The notes under the pieces were generated by a model. It searched no databases. It was not told the DNA's origin and saw nothing but the letters and a program-made list of their open reading frames with translations. The position numbers and the translations under genes are program-made. From NCBI RefSeq assembly GCF_002150035.1, contig NZ_NETS01000007.1, positions 372,001-436,000 of the forward strand: 64,000 nucleotides of DNA, read 5' to 3'. Position 1 is the first letter of the stretch, and the number at the start of each line of letters is the position of its first letter. The stretch is from Leptospira venezuelensis (GTDB taxonomy: Bacteria > Spirochaetota > Leptospiria > Leptospirales > Leptospiraceae). This document shows, piece after piece, positions 43,459-51,424 of this stretch.

Positions 43459-45525
43459 ATGAGTATCAGATACAGAATTTCACTCTACTTAGCGATTGTA
43501 CTTTTAACCGGTTCTTTTGTTCTGGCGGGTATCAATTCATTTTCATCCTACTTTAGTTTAAAATCTCAGGTGGATTCCGGATCCACCATGGCAGGTAAAC
43601 GTTATCAATATGAGATTTCTAATTTTCTAAATTCTGTTTTAGGATCTCTTAGAGGGTTTCAGTTTATGCTGGAAACTTCTCATCCTACTCGAGGAGATAT
43701 GATAGCTTCTCTTAAGAAGTTAGCCGAAACCGATGTTCATTTTTTCGGGACTTGGGTATTGTACGAACCCAATGCTTTCGATGGTCAAGATGCAAGATAT
43801 AAGAATACTCCATATCATGACGCTACGGGTAGGTTTATTCCATATTGGAATAGGTCCACAGGAGACCTGAAGATCACTTTTGCTGAATCTTATGATGTGG
43901 ATGATACGATTAGTTTTTACTATCGTATTCCTAAAAAAACACAAAAGGATTTTATCTCGGATCCTTATGTATACTCCGTGAGCGGAAAAGATGTGCTCAT
44001 GGTTTCGATGGTTAAACCAATTTTGCGAGGTGGAAAGTTCGTTGGAACGGTTGGAACAGATATCGCAATGGCAAATCTCCAAGAACTCTTAGGTCCAATT
44101 CGACCATTTAGAGGAGAAGGTTACCTTGCCTTGGTTTCACCTGACGGGCTTTATGCGGCAAATGGAGGAGATCCTTCTTTAGTGGGTAAGGCAATTCCTG
44201 AGGAAAACATTCGTGATCAAGTAAAGGAACTTAGCCTGAAAGGAGAAGATTTTCAGATCAAAGGCTCCGGCAACACTAGATACTTTTTCCCGTTTTTATT
44301 AGGAAATTATGATAAACCATGGGCAGTAGAAGTGTCTATTCCAGATTCAATCTTCTGGTCGGATATGAGAGGAGTGATCTTACAGACTATTTTATCTTCT
44401 CTTGTGATCATGGTTGTGATCCTGATCATTCTAAACTTGATCTTCAATAAACTTATAACAACAGGCTTATTGGAAGCGATTGGTTTTTCTGAGAAGATTG
44501 CGGATGGAGATCTAACTTCTCATATAGAAATAGCAAGAGAAGATGAGATAGGCAAACTACTCAAGTCCATGGATATGATGAAAGTGAATCTTTCTAAGAT
44601 CATCTTGGATATTAAAACATCTTCCACAAAATTGAATAGTACTTCTGATCAAATGGCGGAGTCGAGTCGTAACTTCTCGGATGTGGCTCAGGCTCAAGCA
44701 TCAGCAGCGGAAGAATCATCGGCTGCAGTTGAAGAACTTGCCGCTTCAGCGGAGAATGTTCGAAGGTCTATGGAAAAAGCTATAGATAATATGAAGGAGA
44801 TAGATACAAACGTAGTTCTACTCCGTGAGCAGATAGGTACAATTAATAATGAAATGCAAACCTTATCGCAGGTAGCATCTGAATCCCAGGAACGTGCTGT
44901 GACTGGTGAGAATGCAATGGGTGCAACGAACCAAGCAATGGATGAGATTGGAGAAAGTGCGAGTCGTATCAACGAGATTCTATCTATCATAACTGAGATA
45001 TCAGAGAAAACAAATCTGTTAGCCCTAAACGCTGCGATTGAAGCCGCTCGTGCCGGAGAAGCAGGTAAAGGATTTGCAGTAGTTGCAGAAGAGATCAGTA
45101 AGCTTGCGTCTCAGACTTCTTCTTCTGTCCAAGAGATTGGAGAACTTGTGGACTCCACGAATAACGCGGTTCATAACGGGAATACTAAGGTGAAAGAGGC
45201 GAGTGATATACTTCGTAAGCTCAGAACCTCGGTAGATTCTTTTGGACTATCTGCGAAGAAGGTATTGGAATCTGTTCGAACCCAAGAGAAGAACACCCAA
45301 GACATTCATCAATCGGCGAATTTCCTCATGAGTTTCAGTTTACAGATAGAGGAAGCGGTTCAGGAACAGAAGAGAGCAACAGATGAGATAACTAAGACGA
45401 TTGTAAGTATCTCAGAAGGAACCCAGGAAGTTGCTTCTGGTGCGGATGATCTGACTTCTTACTCTGGTGAAATGCACCAACAATCAGAAGGGCTTCTTAA
45501 GTCGGTAGATAAGTTTAAACTTTAA
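43459..45525 (+). CDS. Methyl-accepting chemotaxis protein with dCache sensor
   Basis: Chemoreceptor of 688 aa. N-terminal helix, dCache ligand domain (VLYEPNAFDGQDA, GRFIPYWNRS, GTVGTDIAMANL), second helix (about 310-330), HAMP (FSEKIADGDLTSHIEIARED), then a long coiled-coil signalling domain whose tip, EKTNLLALNAAIEAARAGE, binds CheA/CheW. No C-terminal CheR-tethering pentapeptide. Its sensor is paralogous to that of the preceding histidine kinase, so both probably read the same class of ligand. Start ATG 43459, 22 bp after the kinase gene. Confidence 0.93.
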   Translation: MSIRYRISLYLAIVLLTGSFVLAGINSFSSYFSLKSQVDSGSTMAGKRYQYEISNFLNSVLGSLRGFQFMLETSHPTRGDMIASLKKLAETDVHFFGTWVLYEPNAFDGQDARYKNTPYHDATGRFIPYWNRSTGDLKITFAESYDVDDTISFYYRIPKKTQKDFISDPYVYSVSGKDVLMVSMVKPILRGGKFVGTVGTDIAMANLQELLGPIRPFRGEGYLALVSPDGLYAANGGDPSLVGKAIPEENIRDQVKELSLKGEDFQIKGSGNTRYFFPFLLGNYDKPWAVEVSIPDSIFWSDMRGVILQTILSSLVIMVVILIILNLIFNKLITTGLLEAIGFSEKIADGDLTSHIEIAREDEIGKLLKSMDMMKVNLSKIILDIKTSSTKLNSTSDQMAESSRNFSDVAQAQASAAEESSAAVEELAASAENVRRSMEKAIDNMKEIDTNVVLLREQIGTINNEMQTLSQVASESQERAVTGENAMGATNQAMDEIGESASRINEILSIITEISEKTNLLALNAAIEAARAGEAGKGFAVVAEEISKLASQTSSSVQEIGELVDSTNNAVHNGNTKVKEASDILRKLRTSVDSFGLSAKKVLESVRTQEKNTQDIHQSANFLMSFSLQIEEAVQEQKRATDEITKTIVSISEGTQEVASGADDLTSYSGEMHQQSEGLLKSVDKFKL

Positions 45526-45533
45526 ACTTGAGC

Positions 45534-45550
45534 TGTATATTGAATATACA
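45534..45550. promoter_or_regulatory. 17-bp palindrome downstream of the chemoreceptor gene
   Basis: TGTATATTGAATATACA is a perfect inverted repeat around a central G. Related half-sites (TTATTATACAGTGG; TTGTATATACAGTG) occur over the next 150 bp, before the SURF1-like gene. It could be an operator or, less likely, a weak terminator. Confidence 0.4.
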
Positions 45551-45695
45551 ATACTGAAAGTGCATATTTTATTATACAGTGGTATAGTGAATGCATAAGA
45601 AAAGACTTTGGCGAAATTAAAGGAATATACTTAAGAGTCCGAACTATTCTTAATTTGCCTATTTTCGGAAATGTCTGCAATTTCAATTTGCTAGA

Positions 45696-46286
45696 TTGTT
45701 TGTATATACAGTGTCACGATTTGCCTTAGTCCTAATTTTATTCTGCTCGTTGCTTTCTTTTTCCCTTTACGGAGAAGGAGTGAAGATCTTTAAACCGGTT
45801 CCACCGATTGAAAATTCAACTCAGATCAAAAAGCAAAAAGCCTATCGAATCAAGGGGTTAAAAAGTACAAAACTTTCGGCGAATCGACTCGTTGTGATCC
45901 GAGGCTATTTTCATTCGGCAGAGGTTTTGGTTCCGGGAAAAAAGGATAACATGGATGGTTATTGGATCATCAAACCATTTACGTATGTTCGGGAAAGGAA
46001 TCCGTCTTTAGGTTGGCCTTATTGGGCTGCCTTGGACGCGGTATTAATAAACGTGGGTTGGATTCCCTCGGAAGGAACAAATCATTTTTATAAAAGTTTA
46101 AAGTATGATCCTTATTTCGAAGAGTCTGTAGAAATTAGAGGAATCACAACGAACTTGATTGGAACAGAAAATGCAAATTTGAAAATTTTATTGGAACAGA
46201 TGAATCAGCAAGTCATTGAGGATAAAGTTCCTCCCATTGTTGGATCTGAAAAAGGATTCCATCCTCTTTTGATCAATTTAATATAG
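45696..46286 (+). CDS. SURF1-like exported protein
   Basis: Protein of 196 aa with a hydrophobic N-terminus (FALVLILFCSLLSFSLYG) that ends in a signal-peptide-like site. The core resembles SURF1, a cytochrome oxidase assembly factor: VVIRGYFHSAEVLVPG, MDGYWIIKPFTYV and AVLINVGWIPSEG correspond to the family's GY-hxTP and hhVNRGWhP positions. The second membrane helix of SURF1 at the C-terminus is not seen, and no oxidase genes are adjacent. The start is uncertain: TTG 45696 or GTG 45711, neither with a good ribosome site. Confidence 0.5.
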   Translation: MFVYTVSRFALVLILFCSLLSFSLYGEGVKIFKPVPPIENSTQIKKQKAYRIKGLKSTKLSANRLVVIRGYFHSAEVLVPGKKDNMDGYWIIKPFTYVRERNPSLGWPYWAALDAVLINVGWIPSEGTNHFYKSLKYDPYFEESVEIRGITTNLIGTENANLKILLEQMNQQVIEDKVPPIVGSEKGFHPLLINLI

Positions 46287-46369
46287 GATCGACTCGTAAA
46301 AAAGACTTTTTGATCAAGATCAGTGCCCCGTTTCCTTGCGAGCAATACAGAATGCTCTTACCAACATTT

Positions 46370-47383
46370 CTATTTTTCTAATATCTCTTTAATTTGTTCT
46401 CTTTGTTTTTCTAGAGAAGGCTTTGTGATTCCATTTCCCATTTGGAACAGTACCTTCTTACTATCCATGATCTCTAAGATCCAGGGACGTTTCTCTAAGA
46501 TCACATGAACATAAGAAACAAATGAATCCGCGAAAAAATCATCTGCATTTGCAGCTGAATACAATGTGGGAAAAGGCGTTTTAGAAAGGATTGGATAAAT
46601 TTTCTCCCAGTTATCATTCAGAGAAAGTGTTTCTGAATAAAATCGGATCTGAGGCCGAACGACAAAATTGGAATCATCCAGATAAGCTACCTTCTCCGAT
46701 TTCCAAATTCCTTTATAGAATTCATAGTTCATAAAGGATCTTTTAGGAGAAAAGAAACTTGGACCTATATTTTCTGTTTCCGAGAGAATATGTCCAAATT
46801 CATGTAACAAAATATAACTAAGTGCATTCGCTTTATTGTTTTGTTTTTCTTCTTCTATTCGGATTCGTATTTTTATATTCCCTTTTTGGAATGCGGAATT
46901 TTCCTTATAACTGATCCAATCATTTGCGTTTCTATTCAGAGTGTTTATATCTAAGATTACAAAACCTCCAATAGATTTGCCATCTTTACGAACTATTCCC
47001 GTAACGGCAGAACCTCCCAGATTTTCGCAGACATAAACACGGAATAGTTTGTTTCTTAGAAGAGAGGCGACTGGTCCTGTTTGAGAAGTCAGAGCATCTA
47101 ATAGAGTAGGTTTGACTGTGTCGAGGTCTTTGACAGGCGATGGGGATTCGGTAAAGCCATCTACTCGATTCAACGCATTCACATAATCTAAGGCATGTTT
47201 GTCTAGGTTGAGGATCCTTGAGGACCAGTCTGCAGACTCCAACCCGACATAGTTCTCTATTTTAGATAGAGGAGTAGAAGATAGAACGTCTGCGTAAGGA
47301 TTTAGATCTCCTAGTTCTTCTTTGCAAGAGTAGAAGGCCTCAAAAACAAGAATGAATACGACAAACAATCGACACAAATACAT
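46370..47383 (-). CDS. Putative lipoprotein with HExxH metalloprotease motif
   Basis: Protein of 337 aa, not assigned to a named family. Signal peptide with lipobox-like VFEAFYSC, then a mature region with SYILLHEFGHILSETE, a zinc-protease HExxH followed by Glu, and a C-terminal part in which DDFFADSFVSYVHV resembles the region after the motif in gluzincin-like proteins that hold a third ligand. Likely anchored in the envelope. ATG 47383 is chosen to place the signal peptide; the open frame starts at 47437. It is convergent with the SURF1-like gene. Confidence 0.6.
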   Translation of the reverse strand: MYLCRLFVVFILVFEAFYSCKEELGDLNPYADVLSSTPLSKIENYVGLESADWSSRILNLDKHALDYVNALNRVDGFTESPSPVKDLDTVKPTLLDALTSQTGPVASLLRNKLFRVYVCENLGGSAVTGIVRKDGKSIGGFVILDINTLNRNANDWISYKENSAFQKGNIKIRIRIEEEKQNNKANALSYILLHEFGHILSETENIGPSFFSPKRSFMNYEFYKGIWKSEKVAYLDDSNFVVRPQIRFYSETLSLNDNWEKIYPILSKTPFPTLYSAANADDFFADSFVSYVHVILEKRPWILEIMDSKKVLFQMGNGITKPSLEKQREQIKEILEK

Positions 47384-47516
47384 GCGGCTTTGAATGTGCA
47401 AAACTTGAGCTAGAACGAAAAGTATTTTTCTTTGCATCGCAAAAAATCAACAAGAGAAAGTCAGGGATATTGATTTGCATTTCATGGGGCCTTTGTAAGA
47501 TTTGTGCCTGTCTCTC

Positions 47517-47933
47517 ATGAAGACCAGTGTCTTTTTTTATAACAGTTGCAGATTTCCCGGCAGTATTGTTAGGACTTCTTTCTTGTTATATCTAGTCGCT
47601 TTATTTCTTTATGGAGTCTCGATCTTTTCGGATGTAACCAATCCTTGGGAACTTCCTATCGATGAGAGGATCTTGAATCGAAAGGATGTAAGTCATATCG
47701 TTTTAGAGACAAGACCCGGCGGATTTCGCGTTACTTTATTAATTAATGAAAGATTTCCGTATAACTATAAAGCAAAATCAGCCGCTTTCTATTATTCTAA
47801 TATTAAGGATTCTAAAGAAGGTTTGGAATTAGCGGAAAAATTAGATCGGTATCTTAAGTCGGGCTTCAATATGAAGATCAGGTTTAATGGATCGGAAATT
47901 TACGAATTTATATTAGATGAATCTATCCAATAA
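47517..47933 (+). CDS. Hypothetical protein with N-terminal hydrophobic segment
   Basis: Protein of 138 aa that I do not recognise. A hydrophobic segment (TSFLLYLVALFLYGVSIF) acts as signal or anchor, followed by about 95 residues with mixed strand and helix (HIVLETRPGGFRVTLLI, LAEKLDRYLKSGFNMKIRF). ATG 47517 is preferred over the earlier start at 47502. Its end overlaps the SpoIIE phosphatase start by 17 bp, so the two are probably co-translated and functionally linked. Confidence 0.6.
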   Translation: MKTSVFFYNSCRFPGSIVRTSFLLYLVALFLYGVSIFSDVTNPWELPIDERILNRKDVSHIVLETRPGGFRVTLLINERFPYNYKAKSAAFYYSNIKDSKEGLELAEKLDRYLKSGFNMKIRFNGSEIYEFILDESIQ

Positions 47934-49287
47934 AAAAGCTGGAATACTCAATCCTTGGTCTTTCCTGGAAACCGAGTTTAATTACAGGGAAGTAAGTGCA
48001 TGGAAAGATTTCGTCCGAATTGATCAATCATTCATTCGATTAGCTTTTTTTCTTCACTTCTTAGTTTATTTTTTAGCGTTAATCCCTGAAATCCAAAGTT
48101 CACCTCATGGAACCATTTATTTCGGTCTCATTTTGAGCTTAAATATTCTGAGCCTAGTTCTTTCCTTTCAGAGAAAATATCTGCCAGCAGTTATTCATGG
48201 AACTAACTGCAGTATTACTTTTTTGGTAATGCTGATCTTAAACGAATCATTTTATAGTTTCGACGATCTTCATAGTTTACAACTTTATAATAATTATTTC
48301 CTGCTTGTTGGGTTTTTGGTTTTATTCCAAATGTTCCGACTTAAGGTAAAAGGCTGCTTTTTAACTGCGGCATATTCTATTGCATTACATCTTGGGTTTA
48401 TCTATTTCAAACTCAAGAATGGTCCTCTTCCAGGATTTCCTTTAGTTTTATTTGTTCCAGATGTGGTATATTTGATCTTAAGCCTGATCGGTACTACGAT
48501 CGTAGTGATTGTAAGAAGATTAGTTCGGATATCTTCTGAACTAGACTCTGAGTATAGATTTTTGCAGCATGAACTTCAGATTGCCAGAAAAGTGCAGGAG
48601 ACACTATTTCCTGAAGATATCAGTATCAAAGGTTTCAAATACGAAGTATTTAGATCCACTCCCAATGAGATCGGTGGAGATTTTTACGATTTTATACAAT
48701 TAAGGGAAGGAAACACAGGAGTTTTCTTAACTGACATTGCGGGGCATGGGATTGCTTCTGCGTTAGTCGCTTCATTTATCAAAATTATGGTAGCGACCAT
48801 GCCATATCGCCTCAAATTGCATCCAGTACGACTATTGGAATATCTGGATGAGACACTTCTTAGGCAGTTCAAGTCTCATCATGCTTCTGCAGTTTATATA
48901 TTTTTCGATTTTATTTCCAAGGAGATCCATTTTGCCAATGGGGGGCATCCTTATCTAATGCATTCCCAAAATGGAAATGACTTTAGGGAAATTGAAACTA
49001 CTGGAAGTATATTAGGATTTGGGATTAAAAGGCCAATCGCTGAACTTGTTTCTTTACCGATCCAGTCAGCTGAAAGGTTGTTTTTATATACTGACGGATT
49101 GATAGAGAATCGAAATCCGCAAGGAAAACAGCTTGGAAGTGAAGGCCTAATTGAAATCTTGAATAGAAATAAGTCTTTTACCGATTTAAAACAGTTTAAA
49201 GAAGCCGTCCAAATCGAACTCTCCGCATTTTTCGGAGACGCAGAATTCGAAGACGACACACTTTTCCTGATCATCGAGATGGAGTAA
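47917..49287 (+). CDS. Membrane SpoIIE/RsbU-type PP2C phosphatase
   Basis: Serine phosphatase of 456 aa. Six or so membrane helices (1-205) form an uncharacterised sensor part, then a linker helix (LQHELQIARKVQETLFPEDI) and the PP2C/SpoIIE domain with metal-binding aspartates in NEIGGDFYDFIQL, VFLTDIAGHGIASALVASF, LYTDGLIENRNPQG and DDTLFLIIE. Such proteins dephosphorylate STAS antagonists and so turn on partner-switched regulators; the STAS protein at 7049 is a possible but distant substrate. It is followed by the enoyl-CoA hydratase gene after 4 bp. Confidence 0.88.
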   Translation: MNLSNKKAGILNPWSFLETEFNYREVSAWKDFVRIDQSFIRLAFFLHFLVYFLALIPEIQSSPHGTIYFGLILSLNILSLVLSFQRKYLPAVIHGTNCSITFLVMLILNESFYSFDDLHSLQLYNNYFLLVGFLVLFQMFRLKVKGCFLTAAYSIALHLGFIYFKLKNGPLPGFPLVLFVPDVVYLILSLIGTTIVVIVRRLVRISSELDSEYRFLQHELQIARKVQETLFPEDISIKGFKYEVFRSTPNEIGGDFYDFIQLREGNTGVFLTDIAGHGIASALVASFIKIMVATMPYRLKLHPVRLLEYLDETLLRQFKSHHASAVYIFFDFISKEIHFANGGHPYLMHSQNGNDFREIETTGSILGFGIKRPIAELVSLPIQSAERLFLYTDGLIENRNPQGKQLGSEGLIEILNRNKSFTDLKQFKEAVQIELSAFFGDAEFEDDTLFLIIEME

Positions 49288-49291
49288 ATAA

Positions 49292-50065
49292 ATGAGCGAA
49301 TCACTGATCAAATTACAAAAAGAAGGCAAATTGGCTATCCTGGAGATTAACCGTCCTTCTGCGTTAAACGCATTGAACGAAGAATTATTAAGCGAATTAA
49401 CGAGCGAGATCTATAATTTAGAAAAAGATCCATTAATTCATGCAGTGATCATAACAGGACAGGGAAAAGCGTTTGTTGCGGGGGCAGATATTGCTCGAAT
49501 GAAAGATATGGGAGCAAACGAGGCGGAAAAATTTGCCTCATTGGGCCAACACGCATTCGACAAAATCCAAAAGAGTAGATTAGTTTCTATTGCAGCAGTG
49601 AACGGCTTTGCACTGGGTGGTGGACTAGAACTCGCACTTGCATGCGATATCCGTATAGGTTCTGAAAAAGCAAAATTGGGACTCCCTGAAGTTTCTCTTG
49701 GACTGATCCCGGGATTTGGCGGTACCCAAAGACTCGCTAGATTGATCGGATACGGAAGAGCAGCGGAGCTTATCTTCACAGGAGATATGATTGGTGCGGA
49801 AGAAGCGTATCGAATAGGTATATTAAACAAACTTACTAAAGACGGAGAAGATCTGATCGCAGCTGCGAGAGCCACCGCAGAATCTATCCTGAAAAAAGGA
49901 CCTATTGCGGTCTCCACTGCAAAATCAGTTATCCTAAACGGCTTGGATATGCAGTTATCCAAAGGACAAGAGTTGGAGAAAAAAGAATTTTCTAATTTAT
50001 TCTCTGGAAAAGAATCCAAAGAAGGGATGGGAGCATTCTTAGAAAAAAGACCTCCTAATTTCTGA
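49292..50065 (+). CDS. Enoyl-CoA hydratase/isomerase family protein
   Basis: Crotonase-fold enzyme of 257 aa, probably adding water to trans-2-enoyl-CoA in fatty acid degradation. Visible are the CoA-binding NRPSALNALN and FVAGADIARMKDM, the oxyanion-hole GFALGGGLELALACDIRI, and the two glutamate positions of true hydratases (ALGGGLELALA; LGLPEVSLGLIPGFGGTQRL). This is a hydratase-like rather than isomerase-like pattern. Start ATG 49292 with GGAG in the end of the preceding gene. DUF192 follows after 6 bp. No other beta-oxidation gene is here. Confidence 0.9.
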   Translation: MSESLIKLQKEGKLAILEINRPSALNALNEELLSELTSEIYNLEKDPLIHAVIITGQGKAFVAGADIARMKDMGANEAEKFASLGQHAFDKIQKSRLVSIAAVNGFALGGGLELALACDIRIGSEKAKLGLPEVSLGLIPGFGGTQRLARLIGYGRAAELIFTGDMIGAEEAYRIGILNKLTKDGEDLIAAARATAESILKKGPIAVSTAKSVILNGLDMQLSKGQELEKKEFSNLFSGKESKEGMGAFLEKRPPNF

Positions 50066-50071
50066 AGATCC

Positions 50072-50530
50072 ATGAAAACCTTTAGATTATTACTCCTATC
50101 TTTTCTGTTTTGCCTTCCTATGGCAGGTTGGGGAGAATATAATTCCCCCCTATACTTAGAAAAAACCACTATCTATATAGGAGAACATGCACTCCTTGTA
50201 GAGGTAGCAAATACGGATGAGTCCAGGCAAAGAGGATTGATGTTCCGAAAAAAATTAGGAGAGAATGAAGGAATGATCTTCATCTTTCCTTCTGAGGATC
50301 ATTTATCCTTTTGGATGAAGAATACTTTAATCCCTTTGAGCATCGGTTATTTCTCAAAAGATAAGAAGTTAGTAGACGTTTACGAAATGGCACCGAACCA
50401 AACTCAGGTTCTATATCATTCCACCCAAAAGGTCATGTATGCGGTAGAGGCAAATCCCAGATGGTTTGCGAAACGTGGGCTTGGAAAAAATTCTGTTTTA
50501 AAGATAGAGAGTAGATATATAGGAAAATGA
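50072..50530 (+). CDS. DUF192 secreted protein
   Basis: Small exported protein of 152 aa: cleavable signal peptide (LLLLSFLFCLPMAGWG), then one DUF192 domain with the hallmark ESRQRGLMFRKKLGENEGM, FWMKNTLIPLSIGYF and VMYAVEANPRWFAKRGL. The domain is a small beta-barrel of unknown reaction, widespread in bacteria and usually exported. It ends the operon that begins at 47517; the link to enoyl-CoA hydratase is not understood. Confidence 0.9.
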   Translation: MKTFRLLLLSFLFCLPMAGWGEYNSPLYLEKTTIYIGEHALLVEVANTDESRQRGLMFRKKLGENEGMIFIFPSEDHLSFWMKNTLIPLSIGYFSKDKKLVDVYEMAPNQTQVLYHSTQKVMYAVEANPRWFAKRGLGKNSVLKIESRYIGK

Positions 50531-50562
50531 TCCGCCCAATCGGACGGACCATCTTTATAAGA

Positions 50563-51168
50563 TTAAAGAGCCTCGGAAGCTCTTAATTGAAGGTCTTGTA
50601 AGCTTTGTGCTTCTACTACTTTAGAAGATTTTAATTTACCTTGTTCAGTCAGTTTTAAGATCACTTGGGATCCTACTGATTGAGAAGTAACTTCGATCTC
50701 AGAAAGTTTTCCTTCTCTCTCTGCGAAAAATTTTCCAGGTTGAGCGCGGAAAGCAGTCAGAGTTTCTGATTTTCCTTCTTTTGAAAGAGCAGTTAAATCC
50801 AATCTGGAACCGAAATCAGAATAAACTAAAGTCAGTTTTTCGCCGTCTTGCTCGAAAGATTTCGCGTATTTTCCTTCTTTGTCGAACTCATTTAGTCCCA
50901 CTGGGTTGCTTCCAGACCAGAACTCGATCAAGTTGAAAAGAAAAAAGTCGAAAAATCCACCGATCAGCATTAGAAATGAGAAAGGAATGTAGAATAAGAT
51001 CGTTTTGATAATCTTAGCAAGAAGGCCACCGCCTACATTGATCCCGTCGTTAGCATTGTAGAAAACTCTAACAAGTGCGAATTTTCCGAAACAGTTCGCA
51101 AAGGAACCGAAGCTTGCTCCTACCAGTACCAAGGTCAGGATAATTTTTTTTAAAACGTTTTTCACCAT
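50563..51168 (-). CDS. DUF3332-family membrane protein
   Basis: Protein of 201 aa that begins with a signal or anchor (KKIILTLVLVGASFGSFANCFGKF) followed by the family pattern FALVRVFYNANDGI and a hydrophobic hairpin (TILFYIPFSFLMLIGGFFDF). The C-terminal 100 residues are soluble and beta-rich (KLTLVYSDFGSRLDL). DUF3332 proteins have no known function. Start ATG 51168. It converges on the DUF192 gene. Confidence 0.82.
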   Translation of the reverse strand: MVKNVLKKIILTLVLVGASFGSFANCFGKFALVRVFYNANDGINVGGGLLAKIIKTILFYIPFSFLMLIGGFFDFFLFNLIEFWSGSNPVGLNEFDKEGKYAKSFEQDGEKLTLVYSDFGSRLDLTALSKEGKSETLTAFRAQPGKFFAEREGKLSEIEVTSQSVGSQVILKLTEQGKLKSSKVVEAQSLQDLQLRASEAL

Positions 51169-51218
51169 TGAAAACGGAACTCCTTTATATGAATGGAATG
51201 CGAAACTACGATTAAAGT

Positions 51219-51374
51219 ATGGAAAAAATCTTGCAAGAGATTTACATTCTCCCTTCCTTTTTGTGGAGCAAAATCTTGACTGAAAATTATTGGCCTAAAA
51301 TGGATCTAATAAAGGAAAGAGAATCCCTTGACCTAGTTCCTGTCTCGGTATTTCTGGACCGAAAGACGGATTAA
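51219..51374 (+). CDS. Possible 51-residue protein
   Basis: Open frame in the 256-bp gap between the divergent DUF3332 and MBOAT genes, from ATG 51219 to TAA. The product starts MEKILQEIYILPSFLWSK and ends LDLVPVSVFLDRKTD. Codon use looks like that of neighbours, but no ribosome site is visible, so it may be chance. Unrecognised. Confidence 0.25.
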   Translation: MEKILQEIYILPSFLWSKILTENYWPKMDLIKERESLDLVPVSVFLDRKTD

Positions 51375-51424
51375 ATGATTAAGCCGTTCTTAAGGGCAGA
51401 TGCCCATTGATTTAGGGAACCTAC

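Noticed and set aside
49438..50169. 243-codon minus-strand open frame across the enoyl-CoA hydratase gene
   Set aside because: It lies wholly antisense to a clear crotonase gene; its translation is Ser/Pro/Ala-rich with no domain, as expected of a shadow frame.
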